Assembly: GCA_947504035.1 (NCBI GenBank)
Contig: CANNGA010000004.1
Location: forward strand, 205,046 to 269,045
DNA length: 64,000 bases
Source of the DNA: an uncultured Flavobacteriaceae bacterium
GTDB taxonomy: Bacteria; Bacteroidota; Bacteroidia; Flavobacteriales; Flavobacteriaceae
Direction of reading: 5' to 3'
Below are positions 29,054 to 36,421 of this stretch, one piece after another. A program made the translations under genes and the position numbers. Positions within the stretch are counted from its first letter, which is position 1; every line of letters starts with the position of its first letter. The notes beneath the pieces are model-generated. The model did not search any database, was not told the origin of the DNA, and worked only from the letters and a program-made list of their open reading frames with translations.

Positions 29054-30043
29054 TTAAACATAAATTATGGTTCGAGAATAATAGATATTCTCATTATTTT
29101 CTATTGTTTGACGTGTCGCATTGGCTGCGGGTACTGGCAACTTTATATCTTGTTCTTCTATGGTATCTGAGAATTGATGTGTGTATTGTAGTTTTAAAAT
29201 GCTATACTGTTGCGGTGCTTTTACAAGTTTTAAGGGCTGTTGCGATACAAATACATAAGCCGTTTTGTTTTGAAATAAGGTTTCTGTTTTGGGTTTGTAG
29301 AGATCTGGTGCTATTTCTAGACGTTTAAGATTTATTTTTTTGTCCTGTGGTACAACGACAAGGTACTCCCAATAGGTGGCTTTAGACTCAAAATGAAGTG
29401 TTAGTGCAGGAAGAGTAAGTGTTTTTAAGAGGTCTACGGTATGTTGCATTTGCAGATGGACTATGCCAAAACAGCGTTCATGAAGCGGTTCGGTTGTGCC
29501 TAAAAAGGACTTGGATAGTTTGCCGTCTAACCATAAATCGTAGCGGCCTGTACCAAGAGCTCTTAAATCTACCGTTGTACGTGGAGTATTTGCAGTCGAT
29601 TGTTCAAAGACTGTTGCACCCTGCATGTTTTTTACGCTTAGATGTTGTACGTTTTTGGTCGTAACAGTAAAGCGTAAGGGGGTGTGCGACACAATAGTAG
29701 TAGGGGGTACGACCTCTTCTGTAGAGGGATTACTATTGGTAACGTATATTAAATTGTCTTGTGTTTTGTTTGAAGGGAGTTTTGTGTAACTGCTAAAGTT
29801 GTTATCTGTAGGTATTAATTGCAAGAAAAGATCGCTTGCGGTTTGTAATTCTTGTGCTATAGATTTAGAGGGACGTACTTTAGCATAGATTAAAAGTTGC
29901 TGCTGTTGCAGTTGGCATTTGATGTCAAAATTTTTAAACAGCTTATACGTATCATGTGTTGGTACGATATTAAAAACAGGGCATATACTATTAGTAAAGT
30001 ACTCATGTGTTATAGTAAAGGTAAACCAATGTTGATACGTCAT
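29054..30043 (-). CDS. Unknown eCIS protein between terminator and sheath genes
   Basis: The 329-residue protein has no family I can name. It has no signal peptide or membrane segment, is beta-rich with an immunoglobulin-like middle (TPLRFTVTTKNVQHLSV, GRYDLWLDGK), and ends in KLPVPAANATRQTIE. It lies 2 bp after the Pvc16-type gene and 21 bp before the sheath. In AlgoCIS a cap adaptor joins the terminator to the sheath end, and position makes such a role possible, but I cannot show it from sequence. Confidence 0.65.
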   Translation of the reverse strand: MTYQHWFTFTITHEYFTNSICPVFNIVPTHDTYKLFKNFDIKCQLQQQQLLIYAKVRPSKSIAQELQTASDLFLQLIPTDNNFSSYTKLPSNKTQDNLIYVTNSNPSTEEVVPPTTIVSHTPLRFTVTTKNVQHLSVKNMQGATVFEQSTANTPRTTVDLRALGTGRYDLWLDGKLSKSFLGTTEPLHERCFGIVHLQMQHTVDLLKTLTLPALTLHFESKATYWEYLVVVPQDKKINLKRLEIAPDLYKPKTETLFQNKTAYVFVSQQPLKLVKAPQQYSILKLQYTHQFSDTIEEQDIKLPVPAANATRQTIENNENIYYSRTIIYV

Positions 30044-30045
30044 AA

Positions 30046-30636
30046 TTAGTTATCGTTTTTAAGAGGGGTTGTTTCGGTGTCTACAGAAATGATACTTGCA
30101 ATTTCGCTTTGCACACGTTCTTTTTCAATACTTACCATTCTAACCTTATAAAGAATTGAAGGCACATATTTGGCGCCTATACCACTCCAAACATGACTGA
30201 GTTCTTGTATAGGGACATTATAAATTTCAAAGGTTAAACGCTCTATATATGGGGCTAATTCTGGATGTGTTTCCGAAGTGAATATTTTATCGGCTTGAAA
30301 AACACCTATTACACTAGATAGCATTTTTAAAGCATCCATATAGTTTTCTGAATTGTAGTTGGCAGAAGCCAAGACATATAGATTAAGATGAACGGGAGGG
30401 TTTACTTTATGAAAACCACTTTTGGTAGTATTTCTATAAGGACTTTTATGTTTAACCGTTTTCTCATGTTCTAGATTGATGATGGAAAGGACTATTTTAT
30501 TTTCGATATTTTTAGTGATACTGCCATCCAAATTAATAAGGCTTCCTACAACCACAGTATCATCTGTAAGTCCAAAGGCCATTTTAAGTTCTTTGTTTAG
30601 TAGATTACTGATGAATAAAAGTGCTTTTTCTAACAT
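30046..30636 (-). CDS. Tail terminator/cap protein (Pvc16/DUF4255 family)
   Basis: The 196-residue protein matches the Pvc16 N-terminal (DUF4255) family that closes the upper end of the tube and sheath: MLEKALLFISNLLNKELKMAFGL, then VHLNLYVLASANYNSENYMDALKMLSSVIGVFQ and YERLTFEIYNVPIQELSHVWS-like segments, all typical. It lies 4 bp after the small membrane protein gene. Finding it at the head of the structural block, rather than the end as in Afp/PVC, is a rearranged order. Confidence 0.9.
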   Translation of the reverse strand: MLEKALLFISNLLNKELKMAFGLTDDTVVVGSLINLDGSITKNIENKIVLSIINLEHEKTVKHKSPYRNTTKSGFHKVNPPVHLNLYVLASANYNSENYMDALKMLSSVIGVFQADKIFTSETHPELAPYIERLTFEIYNVPIQELSHVWSGIGAKYVPSILYKVRMVSIEKERVQSEIASIISVDTETTPLKNDN

Positions 30637-30640
30637 GATT

Positions 30641-30964
30641 TTATGATTTACTGCCTAATTGCGTTTTAAGAGCGCCTGTTACGAGCCTAGAAAAATAAAT
30701 ACCCGCAACACATAGGGCGTATAGTACTCTAAACGGAGGTTGATTGGGGGTTAAAATTGCTGTAATTTCCTCTAAATCTTTAATACGTTCGGCTTCTAAT
30801 AGTTGCGCATCTGCACTAATAATATATTGTAAAGCAAGCGCTAGAGGAATACTTATGGCCATTATAAGTAGTACCGATAAGAATTCTTTAGCGACCGCTT
30901 TTTTTATACTGGCAACTAACTTTTTAAGCGCGCCTGCATTCTTTTTTGCGTTTTTTGTATCCAT
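30641..30964 (-). CDS. Small two-TM membrane protein at the head of the eCIS block
   Basis: The 107-residue protein has two predicted membrane segments (about 28-47 and 80-97), a lysine-rich N-terminus and an acidic loop between the segments. No family recognised. It is 13 bp after the GH18 gene and 4 bp before the terminator gene, so it is locked into the eCIS transcript. It may pair with the GH18 protein in the membrane, serve as a holin-like pore, or anchor the particle. All three are guesses from position. Confidence 0.7.
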   Translation of the reverse strand: MDTKNAKKNAGALKKLVASIKKAVAKEFLSVLLIMAISIPLALALQYIISADAQLLEAERIKDLEEITAILTPNQPPFRVLYALCVAGIYFSRLVTGALKTQLGSKS

Positions 30965-30977
30965 CGTTAGGTCAGCC

Positions 30978-32693
30978 TTAAGGCAAATCTTTTTGTTTTT
31001 CTTGTATGTACTTGTTCACAAAGTAATATGTAAATGCACCAGCTATAAATCCTATAATTAATAGAACAAGACCATCGTTTATCCAGTTCAGCATTCTAAA
31101 AATGACAACAATGCTTATTAAAACGCCTGTAATGTAATAGGCTTTTATTGTGTTGTCGTTAAAGAGTTTATTACGTGTATTAGGGGATAGTATGGCGATG
31201 ATAAAACCTAAGCCGGCAAAACATAATAGAAAACACATGGTATATAGTAAAATGGTTTTGTAATTAGTGATAGATACTAATTTGGCTTCCGTTTTATTTA
31301 TTTTACCATCAGGGTCTGCCAAGCCTAAGGTTTTGACAATGCTAGAGATAATAGAATTTTTAGAGGTACTGTCTTTAGCTGTTGTTGCGGTATCTATAGG
31401 TTTTGCCATTTCTTTGCGAATCACATCCCATATTTCGGTGTATCCTTTGTCGTACCCAAGTGCCCACAAGCCTAATCCTTTAAGTTTTTTAGTTTTAATG
31501 AGTTGAGTTTTATAGACAAAACTAGAGTCGTTTTCATACCAACATTGCCTGTATGTTGTAGGTTTTCCTTTTAGAGCATAAGCGTTATAAGCACTTTTAC
31601 TTATAGGGTCTATATAGGTGGTCTCGTTGTTTTCTATAGCCGATTTTATGTAGCTTAAGGTTCTTGCGCCTACATATGTCTTTACCTTAGATTTGATATC
31701 TAAATTTTGTGTTTCCCAAACGGTTCCATAGATGGGCAAAGCCAAAATAATTTTGCTGCTAGGAATTCCGCTTTGTATGTAATAATCTACGGAGTTGGTA
31801 AGGTTATAAGGCTCCCATGTTTTTCCACTTTTTAAGGGGGCAACTGGGCCGGCTACTTTGCTAGGTTTGCCATAATAGTCATAGCCCATTATGATAAAGC
31901 GATGTACGGCCTGTTCTATCGCTTTAAAGTCTATAGCTTGTGCCCAGTTTACACTGGGTACAGTAACATAAATTTTATAGTTGCTATTGGCAGCTTTTAA
32001 ACGGTTAGACAGGGTGATAAGAAAACTGGTGTAATCACTTTTTGAACTTTTAGGAACACCTTCAAAATCAATACAAACCCCATCTGCATTACGTTTATTA
32101 AGTAGTGTTATAAGGTTGGTCGTAAGTACATCTACGGCCTCTTTATTTTTTAAGAATTCAGAATTATTATGTTGCCCGAAGTTGCTTACTGTAAGTAACA
32201 GTTCTTTATTGGGGTGCTTTCTAATAGCATCTACTAAGGCTGTGGTTTCCCAATCATGTACAGTATTGGGATGGCCTGTTTTGGGGTTCACTTCATAAGA
32301 GAAGTAAGCAACAGTCGTTAGCAGTGAAAAATTAAGCTGTTTGTAATAGTCTTTTTCCCAATGGGGATAAAAACCAAAGACTTCGTAGTCCAGTTCGAAA
32401 TTTTCAGGAACACTTATGGTAACAAGTGTTACAGAATCTAAACCTGTACTAAAGGTAGGGACTTTGTCTCTTTTAAGCTGCCTATGATGTTCATGTATAA
32501 ACGTATGTGCTTGTTTAACGGAATCGTTATGATGAAATATGCTTTTCAAAATTTTAGCAAACTTCTTTCCGCCTTTAAGCAACTTTGTACTATCCTCAAC
32601 AGGAGTTGCTGTTTTTATATTAGTTGCTGCGCTTAGGTTGGTTGAAACAGCAAAAAACATAAAAACAGTAAAAATTACAGTTTTATGACTCAC
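30978..32693 (-). CDS. GH18-family glycoside hydrolase with C-terminal membrane anchor, eCIS-linked
   Basis: The 571-residue protein has a signal peptide (1 to about 22), a linker, and a GH18 catalytic barrel with the motif DGVCIDFE (204-211; catalytic acid Glu211). The LGLWALGYDKG end-strand follows, then a linker and three membrane segments near 480-501, 518-536 and 541-559. GH18 enzymes cleave beta-1,4 GlcNAc bonds in chitin or, in some bacterial members, in peptidoglycan. Here the catalytic domain should face the periplasm. It is the first gene of the eCIS block. A role in wall remodelling, particle anchoring or release is inferred from linkage. Confidence 0.85.
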   Translation of the reverse strand: MSHKTVIFTVFMFFAVSTNLSAATNIKTATPVEDSTKLLKGGKKFAKILKSIFHHNDSVKQAHTFIHEHHRQLKRDKVPTFSTGLDSVTLVTISVPENFELDYEVFGFYPHWEKDYYKQLNFSLLTTVAYFSYEVNPKTGHPNTVHDWETTALVDAIRKHPNKELLLTVSNFGQHNNSEFLKNKEAVDVLTTNLITLLNKRNADGVCIDFEGVPKSSKSDYTSFLITLSNRLKAANSNYKIYVTVPSVNWAQAIDFKAIEQAVHRFIIMGYDYYGKPSKVAGPVAPLKSGKTWEPYNLTNSVDYYIQSGIPSSKIILALPIYGTVWETQNLDIKSKVKTYVGARTLSYIKSAIENNETTYIDPISKSAYNAYALKGKPTTYRQCWYENDSSFVYKTQLIKTKKLKGLGLWALGYDKGYTEIWDVIRKEMAKPIDTATTAKDSTSKNSIISSIVKTLGLADPDGKINKTEAKLVSITNYKTILLYTMCFLLCFAGLGFIIAILSPNTRNKLFNDNTIKAYYITGVLISIVVIFRMLNWINDGLVLLIIGFIAGAFTYYFVNKYIQEKQKDLP

Positions 32694-33261
32694 AAAATTT
32701 GGTTCGTTAGGGTTATTTTGTAAGACAACAAGGTATATATTTTATGTTAAAACAAGCGTGTTTTAACAAATATTTTTTTACACAACAAAGAAGTTACTAC
32801 AACTTTTTGGTTTTAGAAGTGTACAAAAATTTTGTTTTTACGTGTTAAAATAGGAAATGTGTCTGTAAAATAGTTATGCTATAGCATCTCTTTCTGTTTT
32901 TTTTGAATATTATTTTTAAATCTATGTATGAATAAATTTCAGTTTTAGCGTCTTTTTTTATCCAACATACGTCATGAATTATTTTGAAACTTTAGAGCTG
33001 GTGGCTAAGACCTATAGTAATGACGAAGGTAATGCTAATGTAGAGGCGTTTTTAAATCTGTTATAACTACATTTTAATTTTGAATAACACCATATTAAAT
33101 GTAAAATTTCTACGCTTAAGCCTTAGTAACAGATTGTAATTACAGTTCAGTATTAAAAATTAACAGTTCGGGAGTTCCTTTTTTTTAAAACCTTATTCGT
33201 ACAGGATCTTTGTGCCAATCAACACATCAAAAAACGAACATTAATTTTTTAAATCAAGATT
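32694..33261. other. Divergent intergenic region: eCIS and LytS operon leaders
   Basis: Contains start regions for both the minus-strand eCIS block and the plus-strand TPR-like gene. It holds the perfect inverted repeat listed separately. A 30-codon frame at 32974-33066 (MNYFETLELVAKTYSND start) has coding-like composition but no recognised family and may be a gene remnant. The rest shows nothing I can assign. Confidence 0.4.
32745..32768. promoter_or_regulatory. Perfect inverted repeat upstream of the eCIS block
   Basis: TGTTAAAACA (32745-32754), spacer AGCG, then TGTTTTAACA (32759-32768): ten-base perfect arms. The site lies about 50 bases upstream of the first eCIS gene on the minus strand and so could be an operator for a dimeric regulator. 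A hairpin in the leader is an alternative. No matching regulator gene is adjacent. Confidence 0.55.
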
Positions 33262-33891
33262 ATGAAATACTTAGTTATTATTACAGCCTTATTTATTTTG
33301 AAGGTCGCTACTGCACAAACGCATTACGAAACCCAGATGAAAGATGCTTTAGCACTTATGAACACTCAAAAAAAAATAGAGGCGCTACACGCATTCGAGC
33401 AAATTGCTAAAACCGCTCCTAATGAATGGTTGCCATTATATTATGCGTCTCAAATTCAAATAATAGGCAGTTTTGGAGTTAAAGATAAAATACTCCTATC
33501 AGAGCGCTTGGAGGAAGCACAGCAGTTGTTAAACAAAGCAGAAGCCATTTCTAAAGACAATCCAGAACTTATAGTGCTGCAAGCATTACTGCACACGGCT
33601 TGGATAGCTTTTGATGGGGCAACCTATGGTAGATTTCTATCAGAACCAGTAGAAACCTTATATGAAAAAGCAGTATTTATAGCGCCTCATAATCCAAGAG
33701 TAGTATACAATAGAGTGAGATGGAAAATGGGGAAGGCACGTTATTTTGGAAAAGATACAGCACCGTTTTGCAAAACATTAGAACATGCTCTGGAACTTTT
33801 TGCTACTTTTAAACCAGAAACACCTTTACACCCTAATTGGGGAAAAAACAGAACAAAAAAAGCATTAGCATCCTGTAGGAAGTCATTGTAA
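33262..33891 (+). CDS. Secreted TPR-like protein preceding the LytS/LytTR genes
   Basis: The 209-residue protein has a signal peptide (MKYLVIITALFILKVATAQ) and a helical-repeat body resembling tetratricopeptides (KIEALHAFEQIAKTAPNEW and LLNKAEAISKDNPELIV). It should be periplasmic. It lies 35 bp before the sensor kinase gene on the same strand and may be a sensory or accessory component of that system, or an independent envelope protein. Function unknown. Confidence 0.75.
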   Translation: MKYLVIITALFILKVATAQTHYETQMKDALALMNTQKKIEALHAFEQIAKTAPNEWLPLYYASQIQIIGSFGVKDKILLSERLEEAQQLLNKAEAISKDNPELIVLQALLHTAWIAFDGATYGRFLSEPVETLYEKAVFIAPHNPRVVYNRVRWKMGKARYFGKDTAPFCKTLEHALELFATFKPETPLHPNWGKNRTKKALASCRKSL

Positions 33892-33926
33892 TAGTATTTT
33901 TTCATTATTAATTAGTTGCATAAATC

Positions 33927-35261
33927 ATGTTAACATCAAATAAAACGATCCTTATTACTTTTAGTATAGGTATGGCATCCTTTATCGTAAGTAATTTATT
34001 TTTTAAGGGGTTTCATTTTAATAGCGTATCTCATCTCATCATCGATGTGTTGATGAACCAACTGTATGCTTTTGTTCTAGGTTATTCTAATATGTGGTTT
34101 TTTGCTTATCTAAGACGGCGCTCTTGGAAGCAACAAGACAGTTTTAAACGCATTTTTTTAAGTAGCACAGGGAGCACACTTATTACACTTATAGGTTTAT
34201 TCTTGTTACGATTAATTACAGTATTAAGCATAGGGCGGTATTCGTTTTTAGAGTTTATTTCCAGAGAAAAATTTAGCAATTATTATTTTGGTTTAGGACT
34301 CACTTTTGTCGTGATTACACTATTTCATGCGATTTATTTCTATAACCGTTACCAACAAAATAGGTTAAAGGAACAAAAGGCTATCGTAGGTACCGTAAGT
34401 GCTAAATTTAATGCCTTAAAAAACCAGTTAGATCCACATTTTCTCTTTAATAGTTTAAATGTATTGAATAGTTTAATAGAAGAAAACCCAGAGGCAGCTC
34501 AGCGCTTTACCACAGCTTTATCTAAAGTATACCGTTATGTTTTAGAGCAAAAAGATAAAACATTGGTCACAGTAGAAGAAGAATTGCAATTTGCTAAAAC
34601 TTACATGTCATTACTAAAAATGCGATTTGAGGATAGTATTATTTTTGAAATGCCTCAAAGAGTTTTGCATCCCGATTCTAAAGTGGTGCCCTTAGCGTTG
34701 CAGTTGCTATTAGAAAATGCAGTAAAGCATAACAGTGTTACCTCAAGTGCGCCTTTGTACATTAAAATTTATGAATCGGAGGGCTGTTTGGTGGTCGAAA
34801 ATAACTTACAACCCAAACAAATTATAAAAAGGAGTGGCGGAGTAGGCTTAAATAATATAGAGCAACGTTACAGCTTGCTAACGCGTAAAACCGTGCAAAT
34901 TGCTAAAGGAACTGATAAATTTGCAGTGTCTCTGCCTCTTATAACGGATTCAGAATCAGTGTTTACATCTCCTACTTCACCACAAAAAGATGAGCTGTAT
35001 GCACGTGCACTTAATCATGTAGATGCACTTAAAAAGTTTTATTACAGTCTCATGGCTTTTAGTGTTGTGATGCCTTTTCTAATTTATGTAAACTATAGTA
35101 CGTCTTGGAGGTTTCATTGGTTTTGGTTTCCTTTATTAGGCTGGGGTTTAGGACTATTGATACAAGCAATTAAAGTGTTTGTACCTACAAGGCATATAGG
35201 ACAACGCTGGGAAAAACGCAAAGTAGAAGAATTTATAAAAAAAGAACGTACAGAACGTTGA
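33927..35261 (+). CDS. LytS-type sensor histidine kinase with C-terminal 2TM domain
   Basis: The 444-residue protein has four predicted membrane helices in the first 140 residues. A LytS-type phosphoacceptor region follows with His171 in LDPHFLFNSLN, then a short HATPase-like domain (LALQLLLENAVKHN, GVGLNNIEQRY), then a second membrane module at about 350-440 (LNHVDALKKFYYSLMAF, then WFPLLGWGLGLLIQAIKVF). This module is the Bacteroidetes 2TM domain, and the next gene is a free-standing copy of it. The partner is the LytTR regulator downstream. Confidence 0.92.
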   Translation: MLTSNKTILITFSIGMASFIVSNLFFKGFHFNSVSHLIIDVLMNQLYAFVLGYSNMWFFAYLRRRSWKQQDSFKRIFLSSTGSTLITLIGLFLLRLITVLSIGRYSFLEFISREKFSNYYFGLGLTFVVITLFHAIYFYNRYQQNRLKEQKAIVGTVSAKFNALKNQLDPHFLFNSLNVLNSLIEENPEAAQRFTTALSKVYRYVLEQKDKTLVTVEEELQFAKTYMSLLKMRFEDSIIFEMPQRVLHPDSKVVPLALQLLLENAVKHNSVTSSAPLYIKIYESEGCLVVENNLQPKQIIKRSGGVGLNNIEQRYSLLTRKTVQIAKGTDKFAVSLPLITDSESVFTSPTSPQKDELYARALNHVDALKKFYYSLMAFSVVMPFLIYVNYSTSWRFHWFWFPLLGWGLGLLIQAIKVFVPTRHIGQRWEKRKVEEFIKKERTER

Positions 35262-35280
35262 ACTTAAAATATAAGAGTTT

Positions 35281-35592
35281 ATGACAAAAATATATACATT
35301 AACAGAAGAACAACGCTATTTAAGAGCAAAAAAGCGAGTTACCGAATTAAAGGGTTTTTATTGCCATCTCCTATCTTTTGGTTTGGTCATTCTCATTTTA
35401 ATTTTTACAAATTACATGACATTTTGGGGGTATAAATGGTTTCGGTATCCTGCAATGGGTTGGGGGATAGGACTTGCATTTCATGCCTATCGCGTGTTTG
35501 TAACTAATGGCATTTTAGGATACGAATGGGAAAATCGTCAAATAGAAATGTTTATAGAGAAAGATAGGCTGTTTGCCGTACGTGATAAATAG
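35281..35592 (+). CDS. Stand-alone 2TM-domain protein
   Basis: The 103-residue protein has two membrane helices and is clearly related to the C-terminus of the preceding histidine kinase (shared LKxFY at the start of helix one, WFxxPxxGWGxGLxxxAxxVF in helix two, and a charged xxWExRxxExFIxKxR tail). It lies between the kinase and the response-regulator genes in one operon. Its role is unknown. It may form heteromers with the kinase membrane module. Confidence 0.85.
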   Translation: MTKIYTLTEEQRYLRAKKRVTELKGFYCHLLSFGLVILILIFTNYMTFWGYKWFRYPAMGWGIGLAFHAYRVFVTNGILGYEWENRQIEMFIEKDRLFAVRDK

Positions 35593-35620
35593 TATAAAAA
35601 AGTATTTTAAAATAAACTAA

Positions 35621-36376
35621 ATGACCGTATTAATTATAGAAGACGAGAAACCTTCTGCAAGGTACTTGCAACGCATGTTAAAAGGGCTAGGTATAGTGGT
35701 AAATACCATGTTGCATTCTGTTGAGACTGCTATTGCTTGGTTTGCAGCACATCCTCATCCCGATCTTATTTTTTTAGACATCCAATTGAGTGATGGGCTG
35801 TCTTTTGAAATTTTTGAAAGCATTGAAATTAAGAGTGCCGTTATCTTTACCACAGCTTACGATGCTTATGCTTTACAAGCCTTTAAGTTAAATAGTATAG
35901 ATTATTTATTGAAACCTATAGATGAAGCCGATCTGGTTGTTGCTCTAGATAAATATAAGGCGCGTGTAGCGGTACAGCCGCCTGTAACTTTAGATGTTAA
36001 TGCTGTAAAAAAATTATTAGTAATACCAGACCTCCCAAAGTATAAAAAGCGCTTTTCGGTTAAAATAGGGCAGCACTTAAAGCTGGTGTCTATTGCAGCT
36101 ATAGAATGTATTTATAGTGAAAATAAGGGAGCTTATATACACACAACAGAAGGGCGATCGTATTTAATAGATGGGAGTTTAGAACAGTTACAAGAGGATT
36201 TAGATCCAGAAGTGTTTTTCCGAATAAACCGTAAATTTTATGTCAACATACATGCTATAAAAGATATGCTAAACTACACCAATTCACGTCTACAAATTAA
36301 ACTTAATTCGTATAAATCTCAAGATATTATAGTGGCACGAGAACGGGTAAAGGACTTTAAAAAATGGTTGGGGTAA
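35621..36376 (+). CDS. LytTR-family response regulator
   Basis: The 251-residue protein has a receiver domain with acidic pocket Glu7/Asp8, phosphoacceptor Asp53 (IFLDIQLSDG), and Lys98 (YLLKPID). A LytTR DNA-binding domain follows from about 145 (LKLVSIAAIECIYSENKGAYIHT, then FFRINRKFYVN). It is the cognate regulator of the LytS-type kinase two genes upstream. Targets are unknown. The divergent eCIS block starts about 3 kb away, so a regulatory link is possible but not shown. Confidence 0.93.
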   Translation: MTVLIIEDEKPSARYLQRMLKGLGIVVNTMLHSVETAIAWFAAHPHPDLIFLDIQLSDGLSFEIFESIEIKSAVIFTTAYDAYALQAFKLNSIDYLLKPIDEADLVVALDKYKARVAVQPPVTLDVNAVKKLLVIPDLPKYKKRFSVKIGQHLKLVSIAAIECIYSENKGAYIHTTEGRSYLIDGSLEQLQEDLDPEVFFRINRKFYVNIHAIKDMLNYTNSRLQIKLNSYKSQDIIVARERVKDFKKWLG

Positions 36377-36421
36377 TATTTAAAGGATAAGTATAGTGTG
36401 TTTTTAAAAATATAACATCAG

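Noticed and set aside
28945..29328. 127-codon plus-strand frame across the sheath start
   Set aside because: Overlaps two well-spaced minus-strand genes of the eCIS block. Its hydrophobic translation is typical of antisense AT-rich DNA.
9070..32693. Prophage or type VI secretion locus
   Set aside because: There are no terminase, portal, capsid, integrase or TssJLM/TssK genes. Pvc16-type terminator, DUF5908, CIS tape measure and Afp15-type ATPase point to an eCIS instead.
32974..33066. 30-codon frame upstream of the LytS operon as a real gene
   Set aside because: Coding-like composition but too short and unmatched. Mentioned only as a possible remnant.
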